64,000 bases of DNA, taken from positions 6,820,001 through 6,884,000 of the forward strand of contig CM065318.1 of the NCBI GenBank assembly GCA_033032175.1, written 5' to 3'. Below the pieces are notes generated by a model. The model was not told the origin of the DNA, searched no databases, and saw only the letters and a list, made by a program, of their open reading frames with translations. A program made the translations under genes and the position numbers. This document shows positions 43,895 through 54,640 of this stretch, in pieces (position 1 is the first letter of the stretch; the number at the start of each line of letters is the position of its first letter). The DNA is from Saturnia japonica (taxonomy: Eukaryota; Arthropoda; Insecta; Lepidoptera; Saturniidae).

Positions 43895-44426
43895 AGTTGC
43901 AATAAAACTTGCATTGTAATTTATTCAATATCAAATCACTCAGTCATATTTATACAATGGTTTACCAATATTCAAAAAAATATAATTCGTTGAGTATAAT
44001 TTTTGACATATTAAACAAATTGATGACCTAAATGCCGTGAAGTGCCTGGCTACTGGCCAAAAAATACTGTCTTCCAACTACGAAATGAAATATAAGCCGT
44101 TCCCAATTTTTTGACTTTTTAATTATCACCCTCTCAACATTGTTGTGTGAAAATTCTGCAACGTTGTAATTAAGAATATATATTATCATTCTTTAGTATA
44201 TATACTACATCTTCGTATTCGATTATGGATGTAATGCAAATTTATCTGGTGAATTAAATCACTTCAGATTATTTACAATATATTATACCATAATTATATT
44301 ATACGATATTAGAGTATAGAAATAAATCCATTTTGTAGATGTACTACATTTTCTGTAAACTTCAAATTGTAGGTAGTTACAGGAAATCATTATTTCCATA
44401 ACATTTTTTAAAATGTAAAACTAAGG
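43895..44426. other. Gene-free A+T-rich stretch
   Basis: No gene or repeat recognised. Confidence 0.4.
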
Positions 44427-44620
44427 TATCCAACAAGCGTACGGTATGCCTGATGCTAAGCGGCTACCTTAGCGTATGGACGCTTGTAATACCATAGAGA
44501 TGCCGACCTTAAAACCCCCTACCCCAAAGAGTTCTGGAAATACTACTCACGACAGAAACACAACACAAGGTTATTTGGTTGCGATCCCCAGTAGAGAGGA
44601 ATTTCTAAAGAAAGGAAGGT
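44427..44620 (+). repeat. Dispersed repeat family A, copy 6
   Basis: GGTATCCAACAAGCGTACGG, GCTAAGCGGCTACCTTAGCG, GACGCTTGTAATACCATAG and AGGTTATTTGGTTGCGATC. The CAGTCGGACTGCTCC block is deleted. Confidence 0.7.
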
Positions 44621-45111
44621 GTCGACTATGTGTTGTAGGCATCGCTTAAGAAGGCATTTATCGAAATTCAAATTCTAAGGGGGTGAAAGCGGATGCCGTT
44701 ACAAATATCGGAAATAATATTTTTCGGATATTCTTTGTGGTTCATAGTTGTAGATATTACACTACATTTATGGTGTGGTTTGTTCTAGAGTCAATTACCT
44801 TAGCAGCTTAGTGATTTAGTACCAGACATTAATAAACATAAGAAACAATATATAAATTCGATTACAATTAAAAAAATACATATTTTATTTTCAATAGCAA
44901 CACCGCGAGCATAAACCTATAATCTAATTTCGTGTAAAGTAGACGGAATCAATACGGATGCATGAAGGTGCAAGGCACAAGATTCAAAACGGATGCATAT
45001 TTGATCTATTTAATGTGATGGAAATGAAATGATTTGTAGGTGTAGAAATAAATAGCTTCCCGTTCTTCCTTCGTGTACAAAGATGTTGCGTGATGATAAA
45101 TAGAAATGTAA
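44621..45111. other. Gene-free stretch
   Basis: No gene or repeat recognised. Confidence 0.4.
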
Positions 45112-45764
45112 TCTATATTAATGAATCTGTAGCTCTGTCTGTACATTTAATATTTCCCAAATTTCCTGTTAGATATACTTTATAAAGGGCAATGTAATGA
45201 AGACGAATATGCAATTTAAAAAAAAAAGTCTGTCTGTCTGTTTGTATGTCCGGACTTATACGAACGGTATAACTGGTTATAAAATGTGGTCAATTGATAG
45301 GCTGTAAGAATTTACAATAAAACTTCTAAAAATCGTAAAAAATCATTTTCAAAAAAATTAAATTTTGTTAACTCTTTTCAGATTTTGATGAAATTTTGTA
45401 CATGAAAAGTATAAATAATTCTATGAATGATGGGCTATGTGAATTTTCAATAACACTTTTAGGAATCGTAAAAAAAGTTTTTTCGCTAATTCCCAACCGA
45501 TTCTGATCAAATTTTGTAGACGGTATACATAATATGTCATTCCATAATTGATATGCTATAAGAATCATCAATAAAACAATGAGGAATAGTTTAAAAAATT
45601 GTTGTCATTCGATTTGGATAAAATTTTGTACACGGGAAGTAACTTCATGTAACTTTTCAAGTGATAAACTATAAAAATTAACTAAATATAAGTAAAAATA
45701 CAATTACGGAATGCAAATAAGTACTACGTAACAAACGCGTGCGAAGTCACGGGCACACCTCTAG
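45112..45764 (+). mobile_element. 653-bp Helitron-like element with internal degenerate repeats
   Basis: Begins A|TCTATATTAATGAATCTG and ends CACACCT|CTAG|T (45,761-45,764). A 4-bp hairpin, CGTG 45,738-45,741 and CACG 45,748-45,751 with loop CGAAGT, precedes the end. Inside, ATTTTGATGAAATTTTGTACATG and relatives recur near 45,385, 45,502 and 45,612, a degenerate tandem with a period of roughly 110-117 bp. It has no Rep/helicase coding capacity and is non-autonomous. Confidence 0.6.
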
Positions 45765-46050
45765 TCATACCTTAAATTTATTTAAGATTTGCAAACATAA
45801 ATATTATGTAAATGTATGTTGTAAATAAGCACTATAAAATTTCAATTGGAATCATTTACACAAGTAACGAAGCATTTGAACATTCTATATTTAGCTTGTT
45901 CCACTTAACTGAACGTTATTCCTAAGTTATAGACGTCGGACTACTTTGTGATTCGGGGAATACAGAACTGTTTCATTGGGCCAGTATTGATCTTGAAGTC
46001 TTATGCAACGAGAAACATCTGGTAACAGTCTCTAAGACTTAATAGGTATA

Positions 46051-46908
46051 CAGGGTTATTGGTAATTCGACGTATTTCCGTTAGGAGGTGATAGAGGTGA
46101 CCATTTGTGATAATTTTACTCCCCATATGCATTATGCAAAAGTGAACCATTTTTGAGTTATCGTGTTTTTTGCTTTTTCAAAATAAGTCAAAAATGCAAC
46201 ATCAAAAATTTATTTAAAAAAAGTATAATTTTAAATCTCATAGTTTCTTCTGATTTATAAAAATGTTTAAACACTGGTTATTAATCAATATTAAAACAAC
46301 AATTATTGGTCCAAATTTAAAAAAGGCGAGACGAAAAGCGATATTATTTCTTTATTTTATTGAGATTGTTTTCCACTTAAATGCCTAAAAACAAAAAACA
46401 ACGTTATTCAACTTGGTTTGCAGATTATTTTAAAAACATTAAAGTTTTGTTAACCCTCCAACAATGCACAATAACGATGAACTTATTTTAAAGTATCTAA
46501 AAAAAAAAATCACAAAGGAAGCATGCGGAAATTCGTATTCAAACTAAACATAAAATCGCTGTTTGAATATCTTGCAAATAGGTTTAATGAGTACTTAAAC
46601 CAATGCAGGAAGCTAACTGGCAGGTTAAGAAAAGAAAACAAAGTTTTCAAAGAGTTCTATTTTCAAAACTTCACGCGTACATTGGTTTTGTTTTACAAAT
46701 TGGCGCCGTGTTTTTTACACTCACGATTGTAGTTTATTTTTTATTTTTGATGTTGCAATTTTGACTTATTTTGAAAAAAGCTTAAAAACATGATAACTCG
46801 AAAATGGTTCAGTTTTTCATAATGCTTATTGGGGTAAAAATTATCGTAAATAGTCGCCCCCCTATCACCTCCTAACGGGGGGAATACGTCGAATTACCAA
46901 TAACTCGG
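46051..46908. mobile_element. 858-bp MITE of a Tc1/mariner-superfamily family
   Basis: Flanked by TA on both sides (46,049-46,050 and 46,909-46,910). The left end reads CAGGGTTATTGGTAATTCGA and the right end, reversed, CCGAGTTATTGGTAATTCGA; the inverted similarity continues for roughly 150 bp (GTTAGGAGGTGATAG, GCATTATG, GAGTTATC, TTTTCAAAATAAGTCAAAA). The left half is the reverse complement of the 3' end of the element at 1,889-2,834, so this is an internally deleted derivative of that transposon. The 69-codon frame inside is incidental. Confidence 0.85.
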
Positions 46909-46934
46909 TATACAACAGATAAAATACTTCCGGC

Positions 46935-47015
46935 AGTTTGGAACCTATTTCCACTTCTAGATTTAGCAAGCTTACCGTTTTCAGCCACATAGTCATTTAA
47001 CATCAGGTAAAATTA
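46935..47015 (+). mobile_element. tRNA-like SINE tail fragment
   Basis: GCCACATAGTCATTTAACATCAGG matches the conserved tail block of the SINE at 43,755-43,894. Confidence 0.4.
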
Positions 47016-47224
47016 TGGTTAACCGTTAACTTGTACAGAACAAAAAAGTAATTAAGTTAGCCTGTTAAGAAGGCTCTTTAAAACACTTAAATAGTACTGC
47101 CGTAACACACCAATAAAAAATGGCGATTCATTTTCAATTCAAAGAATGTTGTATAGAGCTCTACCATATCTCGTGTCAATCCTAGCTATAGGTATACATT
47201 ATATTTTAATTGTATATTTCATGT

Positions 47225-47296
47225 TCGGCAACATCATCAACACCATCAACATCATCATCATTATCATCATCATCAATTTTATTAATCATCATCAAA
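47225..47296. repeat. Interrupted (ATC)n microsatellite
   Basis: Repeated CATCATCAAC and ATCATCATC units with interruptions. It may be the tail of a vanished RTE insertion, as at 41,712. Confidence 0.8.
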
Positions 47297-47699
47297 CACT
47301 CACAGTGTTATATTAACTGTATCAGGTCATGACTGTACCACGCCATTTGCTTATATTTGCCATTGCTTCATTCATATCACTTTAACCACCGCAAACAAAA
47401 AAAAAAATTAGGCTGGTAAGGCGGTTAATATTATTTTTTTATGAAAAGATATTACCACGCGATGGTGCTCCCACAACGACGATGATTATTGTCTGATTTG
47501 TACGGATCAAACCCAACTGTTTCCTCACTTACCGAAAGCCGGGATAGTGCGAGATTCCCTTTTGCATTCTTCTATGTATAGTCATATTTGTGTTATCATA
47601 TTTGAGGTTGAGGACTGTAGATACAAATTTGTCCTTTGGTACCTATCCTTGATAACGATTGCTAACCTCTCCAAAATGTGAGAAAAATACATAGTTGAT
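47297..47699. other. Gene-free stretch
   Basis: No gene recognised; a block at 47,510-47,560 (CTCACTTACCGAAAGCCGGG) is not repeated elsewhere in the window. Confidence 0.35.
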
Positions 47700-48005
47700 T
47701 GACCCTTGCCCTTGGCGGTAATGCTCGGTTCTCATCGGACGGCGAATACATCCGCCCTCAGTTTCGATAACCGGCGCCAGGCCTCGTATTTTCTTCGTTC
47801 TCGCTTAACGTACTTACAGATCTACAGTTTATATGGTAATAATGACTTCGTACTTAAGTGTCGTAATGTGATACTAGATAGTCCTGCCTCCTCAATATAT
47901 AGGCTGTAAAAAAAATTAAAAAATATTCTATTTTGACTGATAGCGTCAAAGAATTACGCGTTCAAACAAAAAAAAAACAATCTCTTGAGCTTTATTATTA
48001 AAAAA
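47700..48005 (-). repeat. Family I Helitron-like repeat (diverged)
   Basis: CTTAACGTACTTACAGATC, CTCCTCAATATATAGGCTG and AATTACGCGTTCAAACAAAA follow, in the same plus-strand order, the blocks GTACTTGCCTACAGC, CTCAATAAATAGGCTATA and ATTATCGCGTTAAAACAA at 24,240-24,420. No CTAG end is recognisable. Confidence 0.5.
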
Positions 48006-49734
48006 AAACATATATTACAATGCTTCGTTTAGGAAGGAATATATCTTTTTTTTTTTTACTTATGTCGTAAATAGCATTTGTATGACAAAACGATAAATTG
48101 TAATGTAAGGAGTTATTTATATTATATGTTTTTACAAAATTTCCTATCTATTCAATAGAACTTATAACGATATCATTTGAAATATAAATCTCATCTTCAC
48201 AGTTATTAAGCAATTCACTATCAGATTTATTTTCAATTTTTCATAAAGGAAGCCTGCGATCTGATTTTTATATTATACAATCAAAGTATAAGTACGGGCT
48301 GGAAATTTGTTTACTGTGATAACCTTTCTATCCGCACTACGCCGCGCCCCCGGAGTATCCGGAAAATCAGTGAACATTTCCCCTGTAAATGGATATATAA
48401 AACACTTATACTATTTTCCGTATTAAATAACGATATTTAGACATTTTTAGGTATTTCGTTACTACGTTTCGCTACGTTAGAATAACGCTAAATAAGAAAG
48501 AAATAAACATAACTTGCGGTTGCCCAGTGGTCGAAATTCGATAATAAAAAATATTTTTTTAAGTTTAAATTCTTTTTCCGTATAAAAACTTTAACCATCC
48601 CAAAACTCTCACTCCTCCGTCCACGCAATATACTTAAAAAGGGATACAAAGTTTTCTGTTTACATATATGTATACCTAGATAATTAGTACACGTCATTTA
48701 ACGTTTAATCATAAACCTATACAAATTAAACCGATTGAAATTTATTGTTAACAATAAACAATCTAACTTCGACCGCAACGTGTATAAAATTGTAGTATAT
48801 TTATATATTTTTTTTATTTTAAATGCTTTTGTAGCACCCGAGGGTTATACTTCATACTCTGTCAATTTTATAACATGCCGGCCGCGGCTATAGAAAGCTT
48901 TCACTTATTGGAGACAATCGGTTTGGAATCGTTAGCAATGTCGCAGTAGTGAATCATTCAATTAACCCTGATTTGTATTTGCGAGTTTTATGGATTATTA
49001 AAACAGTATTACTTGTTGTTTCGAGTTTAAAGAATTTTACAGTGATGCTTTTATTTTGATCGATCTTGCTTCGTAGGACACATTTTTTGTGTTTGTCGAT
49101 AAGTGTGTATAATAAACAATTAAATCTAAACTTATGTATGTTACTAAATTGAGTAAATGTGAATTAGTATGAAATTCATCAATATTTTAATGTATAATAG
49201 CATTATAGATCCGGTGAGTATTTAAATTGTAATTTATATATTAAATTTTGTAAATAATCATAATATGCTCTGAGGCTCATATAATTAGGCACGATAGTTT
49301 CTAAAGAATGGAATTTAACGTGTAAAAGATAAGCTAGATTTTAGTCAAAATTACTCGTTGTTTTATATCCACCTCCTTCCTACACTTGGCTGTTATTCAC
49401 TACTTTTTATAGACAAACCATGCCAATCGAGACCTGTCCTGTTTTTTAAATCATGTATTTCTTGGGATAATATATTTCGGTTCAGATTAGCAAATAAACA
49501 AATGAACAACATATAAAATTCAATTCCAATGGAAAAACTACGCGAATCTTTATTTTATGTTTTAATGCAGCTGTGACCGGAAAGCAAGATATATAAGAGT
49601 ACAGATATATGTATTCTACCAAGTATTCGCAACAAGAACTGCGAACCTAACGGCAGCGTGTTATTGAAATACTTGCAAACTATTAATAATTAACACTCAT
49701 TACACGATAAGTAGTTATTAGTCAAAGCAGTGCC
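48006..49734. other. Gene-free A+T-rich stretch
   Basis: No supported gene. CACTACGCCGCGCCCCCGGAG at 48,337 is a small GC patch of unknown origin. 48,880-48,960 (TATAGAAAGCTTTCACTT and following) is complex and non-repetitive. Confidence 0.4.
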
Positions 49735-49880
49735 AGGGTGCCGGGCTTGACAAGCAATTAATCAATTATTTCACTTCATTAGTTGAGTCGTTCCCCGTCG
49801 GTGGGGAACATTTCGATGTCATTTAGATCACAGATGAAAATGCTATAAATAAATAAGTGATCCCGACGAGTTAGTGCATT
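49735..49880. promoter_or_regulatory. Possible conserved non-coding block with hairpin
   Basis: Non-repetitive sequence with ACAAGCAATTAATCAATTATT (overlapping homeodomain-type cores) and a perfect 7-bp hairpin at 49,790-49,809, GTTCCCC, loop GTCGGT, GGGGAAC. The combination stands out from the A+T-rich flanks and would fit an enhancer or structured RNA, but conservation was not tested. Confidence 0.3.
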
Positions 49881-50039
49881 AATTACGCGAGGTGTTTTTT
49901 TATTTAGACCTCCTTCCTACCCCTTTGTGCGATCTGGCGGGTCCCCTCTCTTTCACGTGAGATTTACCCATAGATTAATAGAATGTAATTCATTGTGGAC
50001 TACACAAGTTACAGTGCTACTTTATTTCATTTGCACGGA

Positions 50040-50300
50040 ACACTAAGAGTACGAACGCATTAGGCTGCAAAGTCGCGGCGGCCGGTCAGATCTGCCTATT
50101 GTTTGTAAATTATAGATACCGCACGCACCTGACGACAAGCGGCCAGCGGCCCGAGATCTTGAGCGACACACACGCGGCCAGGAGCCAGCTGCGGTCGTCG
50201 AATTCAGTGGATTTCTTTGAGTTTAGTCAGTGCGCACTGCGCTCGCATTAGCCGCTGTGGCCTGTACTGTTCACACGGGGTGAACGGACGACAATACGAT
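50040..50300. promoter_or_regulatory. CpG-rich block, possible promoter or 5' exon
   Basis: G+C- and CpG-rich (GTCGCGGCGGCCGGTCAG at 50,073, AGCGGCCAGCGGCCCGAG at 50,138, GCGCACTGCGCTCGCATTAG). TCAGTGCG at 50,228 resembles an arthropod initiator. CAGCTGCGGTCGTCGAATTCA lies upstream. No frame is convincing on either strand. By analogy with 22.4-22.9 kb this may be an alternative promoter or first exon. Confidence 0.35.
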
Positions 50301-50671
50301 GTCTTGACACAATCATTTCTATACCGAAAGATTTATAACAGAAATGTAATTAAGAGGAATATGGGATATGTCGTCGAGTGATTATTTAGTTGTAATTATA
50401 TCAAGTATTTGATGAAACGTGCTGCTTAACATTCTCAAATAGTGGAAGAACTTACCTTCATAATTTTTGATATCTAAGTAATGGGTTGTGACTTTTTCTT
50501 TTTTTTCCGTATCATACATACATACATACAAAGGCACAGCCACACACTTTTCAACGTCAATTTAAAATAACCCGTATAGTGAACGGAGAATTCTTGGTCG
50601 CAATATTGGCCACCGCGAACCGCCTGGCCGCCGCGACAGGCTGCTTCATGCGTTTGTTAGCTAATTATTTT

Positions 50672-50895
50672 TTACCGACTTCAAAAAAATACGTAGGTTA
50701 TTCAATTCGAAAGTATATTTTTTTTATGAATGTCCAGCCATTACTTCTTTGTTTATGAACCGATTTGGATGATCATTTTTTTGTCGGATAGGGGGATACC
50801 TCAAGGACATTGGACATTGGACTTTAAAGATACGCTAGGGAATAACTCAAAATCATAGAAGTTGGTTTTCTTATTTTTGTTAAAAATTGTCTTGC
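50672..50895 (+). repeat. Dispersed repeat family C, copy 4
   Basis: TTTACCGACTTCAAAAAAATACG, TTATTCAATTCGAAAGTATAT, ACTTCTTTGTTTATGAACCG, GGGGATACCTCAAGGACATTG. This is the closest copy to the common lepidopteran form. Confidence 0.7.
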
Positions 50896-51685
50896 ACTTA
50901 ATGAATATGAAAAATATATACAGTAATTATTACAAAAAAGATTTTTTTTTTAATTCCTAATAGTATACTATGTACTCAAGATTAATAAAGAGATTAACTT
51001 TTTTATGTAAATAAAGATTATGTACAGAATGACGCAAAAACAAATAGTAAGTAATATGAAAGAGCTAGTAGAGATATTTTGTTTGTTGCACAAACATCTT
51101 TGTTTCTAGCACAAACAAACTAATATGAGCAGGCGTTTTGAAACCGGCGTAACCTTATTATAAGTCTACATGAGTTACCTTCTTGTCATGAACAAACAAA
51201 AGTTATTTTAGATTTCTTTATTAAATTTTGGTATACTTTTAATAAGTAATATCACAACTAGTTCTCTCTGACGCAATACAGCAGTGTTCGTGCTATTGTG
51301 TTCATGTCTGAAAGATAAGGTTATCAGCACAACTTGGTAAACGAAACTTTATTAGTTCTTTGAAATAACAACATAATATTATATAGAAATAACATTCGAT
51401 ATAACTGTAGTTAAGTTTCAAGATTAGATAATTATACTTGGTCCTTGATCTGTCGGTTACTTACATCCATAATTATGTTAGAGTCTATGGATTAAAAAGA
51501 AAACTTGTATTGTCTCTTGCTGTCAGTGTAACTATGTAAAACAAAGAATATACTACTCTCTGATGTAAAAGAATGTGTAACGTGTGTCGTGTAAAAATAA
51601 AAAATAAAACATAATATTGAGATTTCTATATTTTATTAAAATAACCATGACAAAAATAAGAAATCAACAAATTATACTTCGTAAT
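50896..51685. other. Gene-free stretch
   Basis: No gene or repeat recognised. Confidence 0.4.
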
Positions 51686-52195
51686 TAATAGGTCTTTACA
51701 TACGAAATTAGTGTTTTATATGGAAAAAGTAAAACGAAAATTATTACGAAATTATATATTTAATCAATCGAAGGATGTAACATTATTGTCTACGCACTTT
51801 CGCTTTTTATAGGTAGTTCATTGGTTTCATTGTTGAAAATTTGTGGGAACAAGAATCAATAAAATCTTTTAAGGCAGTTTGGATAGCCTCATTTGTATTG
51901 TATTTTTTCTTTGCAAGAAAGTATCCAAATACCGAAAAAAGTGGTAATCTGTTGGAACATAGTTTGTGTCGTAGACATTCCAACCGCAGTTCCTCTAATT
52001 TAGCGACCATCTGTCGTGAAGTATGGGGTCTAGCGTTGTCCTGAAGCAGCAGTGGACTAGAGAGATTTATCAGTCTCGGTTGTTTAACGGCTAGCTTTTC
52101 CATCGGGGTTTGCAAGACATTACAGATCTGCCGTTATCGTCTGGCCAGATCATAGGAAGATGTAGTGTATGAACACCAGCACTGGTCAACCAAAT
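51686..52195 (-). mobile_element. mariner transposon copy 3, truncated
   Basis: The plus-left terminus ATAGGTCTTTACATACGAAAT with TTAGTGTTTTATA corresponds to the TIR of copies 1 and 2. The element runs only to about 52,195, inside the transposase gene, where it stops at a Jockey-like LINE tail (52,203). The 5' half and other TIR are missing from the window. Confidence 0.85.
51775..52195 (-). pseudogene. mariner transposase, C-terminal half, degenerate
   Basis: The frame from 52,115 gives KLAVKQPRLINLSSPLLLQD, then NARPHTSRQ (second catalytic aspartate retained) and LRLECLRH. A deletion then removes most of the PPYSPDLAPT segment and shifts the frame; in the shifted frame the third aspartate survives (VPTDYHFF near 51,945-51,968). 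AIQTALKDFIDSCSHKFST follows, and the C-terminus decays before a clear stop. The first aspartate region is absent because of truncation, so the copy is dead. It resembles copy 2 more than copy 1. Confidence 0.85.
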
Positions 52196-52202
52196 TAAAT
52201 GA

Positions 52203-52262
52203 AGATAGAGATCCTTACCGGGTCTTCTCGATGACAGGGATGTTTTCCGAACCGGAATTGTA
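52203..52262 (+). mobile_element. Jockey-like LINE 3' tail fragment
   Basis: GATCCTTACCGGGTCTTCTC and GATGTTTTCCGAACCGG match the reverse of 9,560-9,600. It lies exactly at the truncation point of mariner copy 3. Confidence 0.6.
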
Positions 52263-53374
52263 ACGTTTATATGCCTTTTTATGACATAGACTGTTTATTT
52301 TTTTTTTTAGATAATTAATCAATCCTTTACTGCTCTTTATATCGTACACTGGCTAGATTAATGCCAAATGCATTGGTCCTTCAGTTAACCAGCGGTAATG
52401 ATATAAAAAATACCATTGTACGTAGTGCAAAGAGAAGAATTTTTAAAAATAAATAAATATGAGCTTAAAATGAAAATTTAAATATTCGTTTGTGAAATCA
52501 ACTAAAGTTCACATCACCGCTTGTATACTGGAGGAAATGAAGCTTTAAGCTTGTCAGTGTAGGTAAAAACTAAAGAAACGCAATAATGTATTCGTTTATT
52601 ATTTTTTCATCTATAAAGTTCTTGACCGATTTCATTGCTCTGCAATTTTATTAAAACGTTGGATACGAGTACGCGCGTGTTTTTATACTCAAAAAACTGC
52701 CACATTATGAATGGGGAAAAAAATTCATTTAGTGATCGAGTTTTTTCCAACGCTTGCCTTCACTTGATGAGTCAACCCCTTTTCTAATTTCTAGACACAA
52801 CATGTATCTTTTGAAAAACATCCGTGAATAACAACAAGTAAGATTGTGGTCTACGTTTAATATTGAACACAACACAGAAAACATATTGGTAATATTTACG
52901 ATTCTGACTATGAGGTATTATAACCTGCCTTGAGAATATGGGACTGAGACTCTCCCTGTCTGACCCTTGATCTGGCTAATTTCTGTTTCTGGCAAATCTT
53001 GGGCGTGTTTAATCTTGAATTGTGAAGGACGGCTCGTACACACGTTAATCCAGATTTTTATTATACTAGGCACAGGCAACATTAAGCTACTTACGTGACG
53101 TGAGCGAGATCTTACGGTACATAAAATGTAGTAGAATAAAATTTGTAAAAGACTTTTGAGGTACTTCACAGAGAACAAAACAATTTTTTGTTTTTAAGTT
53201 AAGAAAAAGTTTAACCATGGCGCCCGCTTCTAACGGAAAATTACATTAAATAATATCTGTAACGTATACTGTCGTTTATATTTATTATGAAGGTGTGTAC
53301 TAAATGATGATTTAATAAAAAATACCTGGCGACTGAGATTCGCTTGAAAAAATAACAATACCTAAAAAGGTAAT
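52263..53374. other. Gene-free stretch
   Basis: No supported gene. The minus frame at 52,918-53,178 (86 codons) covers a slightly GC-richer patch and shows no domain. Confidence 0.4.
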
Positions 53375-53445
53375 ACATTATCTAAATACAAAATTTCGTC
53401 CAAACCGCGAAAGCCGTTTCAGAGAAATCAATTAGGTACATAATT
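53375..53445 (-). repeat. Dispersed repeat family F, copy 3 (fragment)
   Basis: ATCTAAATACAAAATTTCGTCC and AAAGCCGTTTCAGAGAAA are the reversed family blocks. Confidence 0.55.
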
Positions 53446-53689
53446 TATAGTAATCGCTCACATAATAATATTGAAAAATATGTAAATCTCAAGAAGTACC
53501 TATGTACATATATGTAAAATTTATTCAGATGAAAAAAAAAATTTGTTTGTATAAAACACATATGTATTATTTCAAATAGGTTACAGATATGTAACACTGT
53601 TTGAAATTTAATTACGGAACAAAAAATGAAGTTAATGTCACATCGGTTAACTTATGTAACGGTTCCCCATAAACGTATTCACCGTGCGG

Positions 53690-53960
53690 TCAGAAAATGT
53701 TTTAATTAGTGTACGCAATGATGTCGCTGACAAATTGCTGACTCAGCGCTCTACGTGGAACATATTGTCGGTATTTTCGCAAGCTAAGTTGTGTTGTCAA
53801 TTATTATTAACATATTGAATTAAGGCCGACGAGCGCGACCGATACAAGTTTATTGCAATAAAACCGAATGTATATTTGGTTAATAGTTTGTTTTGTCACT
53901 GTTGTGACAATGTAATCATGTTTCCACAACACAATACAGAGTCCGCTTCATGTGACGTTG
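53690..53960. promoter_or_regulatory. Regulatory-looking block with Maf/AP-1-type site
   Basis: TGCTGACTCAGC at 53,736-53,747 is 12 of 13 bases of the Maf recognition element TGCTGACTCAGCA and contains an AP-1 core. TTTATTGCAATAAA at 53,859-53,872 is a perfect 14-bp palindrome around a C/EBP-like TTGCAA. TTGTCACTGTTGTGACAA near 53,893-53,910 is another near-perfect inverted repeat. The block is non-repetitive in the window. Function is inferred from sites only. Confidence 0.4.
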
Positions 53961-54284
53961 AGAAACAAAATTCTACATTTTTTTAACATTGTTTTTTACC
54001 AGTTATGTAACTATATTCGTTGATCGTATTTACGCTCAAGATTGTAAGTTTTTTTAGGATATATTTTAAAAAAAAAAAACTTTAGGTAATATCAAATAGA
54101 ACGCAATATAACAGAAATTGTAATTCCAGTTAAGAGTGTTGATATTACTTTTTTTTTATACCTACATATTTAATTTACGCTATTTGACATTTATCTAGTA
54201 TGTTTATGAAGTAATAAATGTTTAAGTTAAAAACCAGGTTATAATATCTAATCTAATACTATTATTGAGCCGTTCTTTTATGTA

Positions 54285-54425
54285 TAAATATGTAATTGGT
54301 TTCTCGGAAACGGCTCCAATGATTTGGATGAAATTTTATATTTAGATAATGTTTTACATTCCAAGTTTACCTAAATAGGTATTTTCATCTTTTTTAGATA
54401 TCGACTAACTCATTATATGCCTAAT
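54285..54425 (+). repeat. Dispersed repeat family F, copy 4
   Basis: TTCTCGGAAACGGCTCCAATG, GATGAAATTTTATATTTAG and ACATTCCAAGTTTACCTAAATAG are in family order. Confidence 0.65.
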
Positions 54426-54640
54426 AAAAAGCTGAAAATATTAACAGCTGTCACGGAATATATTCCTAGTATTTCGCAAATTGATTAGTACTACAGAATT
54501 ATAAATACATTGATTAAACGTATCGAGGAGAATAACGAGACATTTTGATCTGCATTCACACTTTATGAAAAAAAGTTCACAGGTTTTGAAGAAACAGGAT
54601 GAAATACACAAAAACTTTTTGAAATGAACACTTATTTAGT
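54426..54640. other. Gene-free stretch
   Basis: Nothing recognised. Confidence 0.35.

Noticed and set aside
46523..46732. 69-codon frame inside the MITE
   Set aside because: It lies on the strand opposite to the family's transposase and overlaps non-coding sequence shared with the relic at 2.3 kb.
47225..47296. CRISPR-like or structured repeat array
   Set aside because: It is an interrupted ATC microsatellite with no spacers; CRISPR arrays are not expected in an animal genome.
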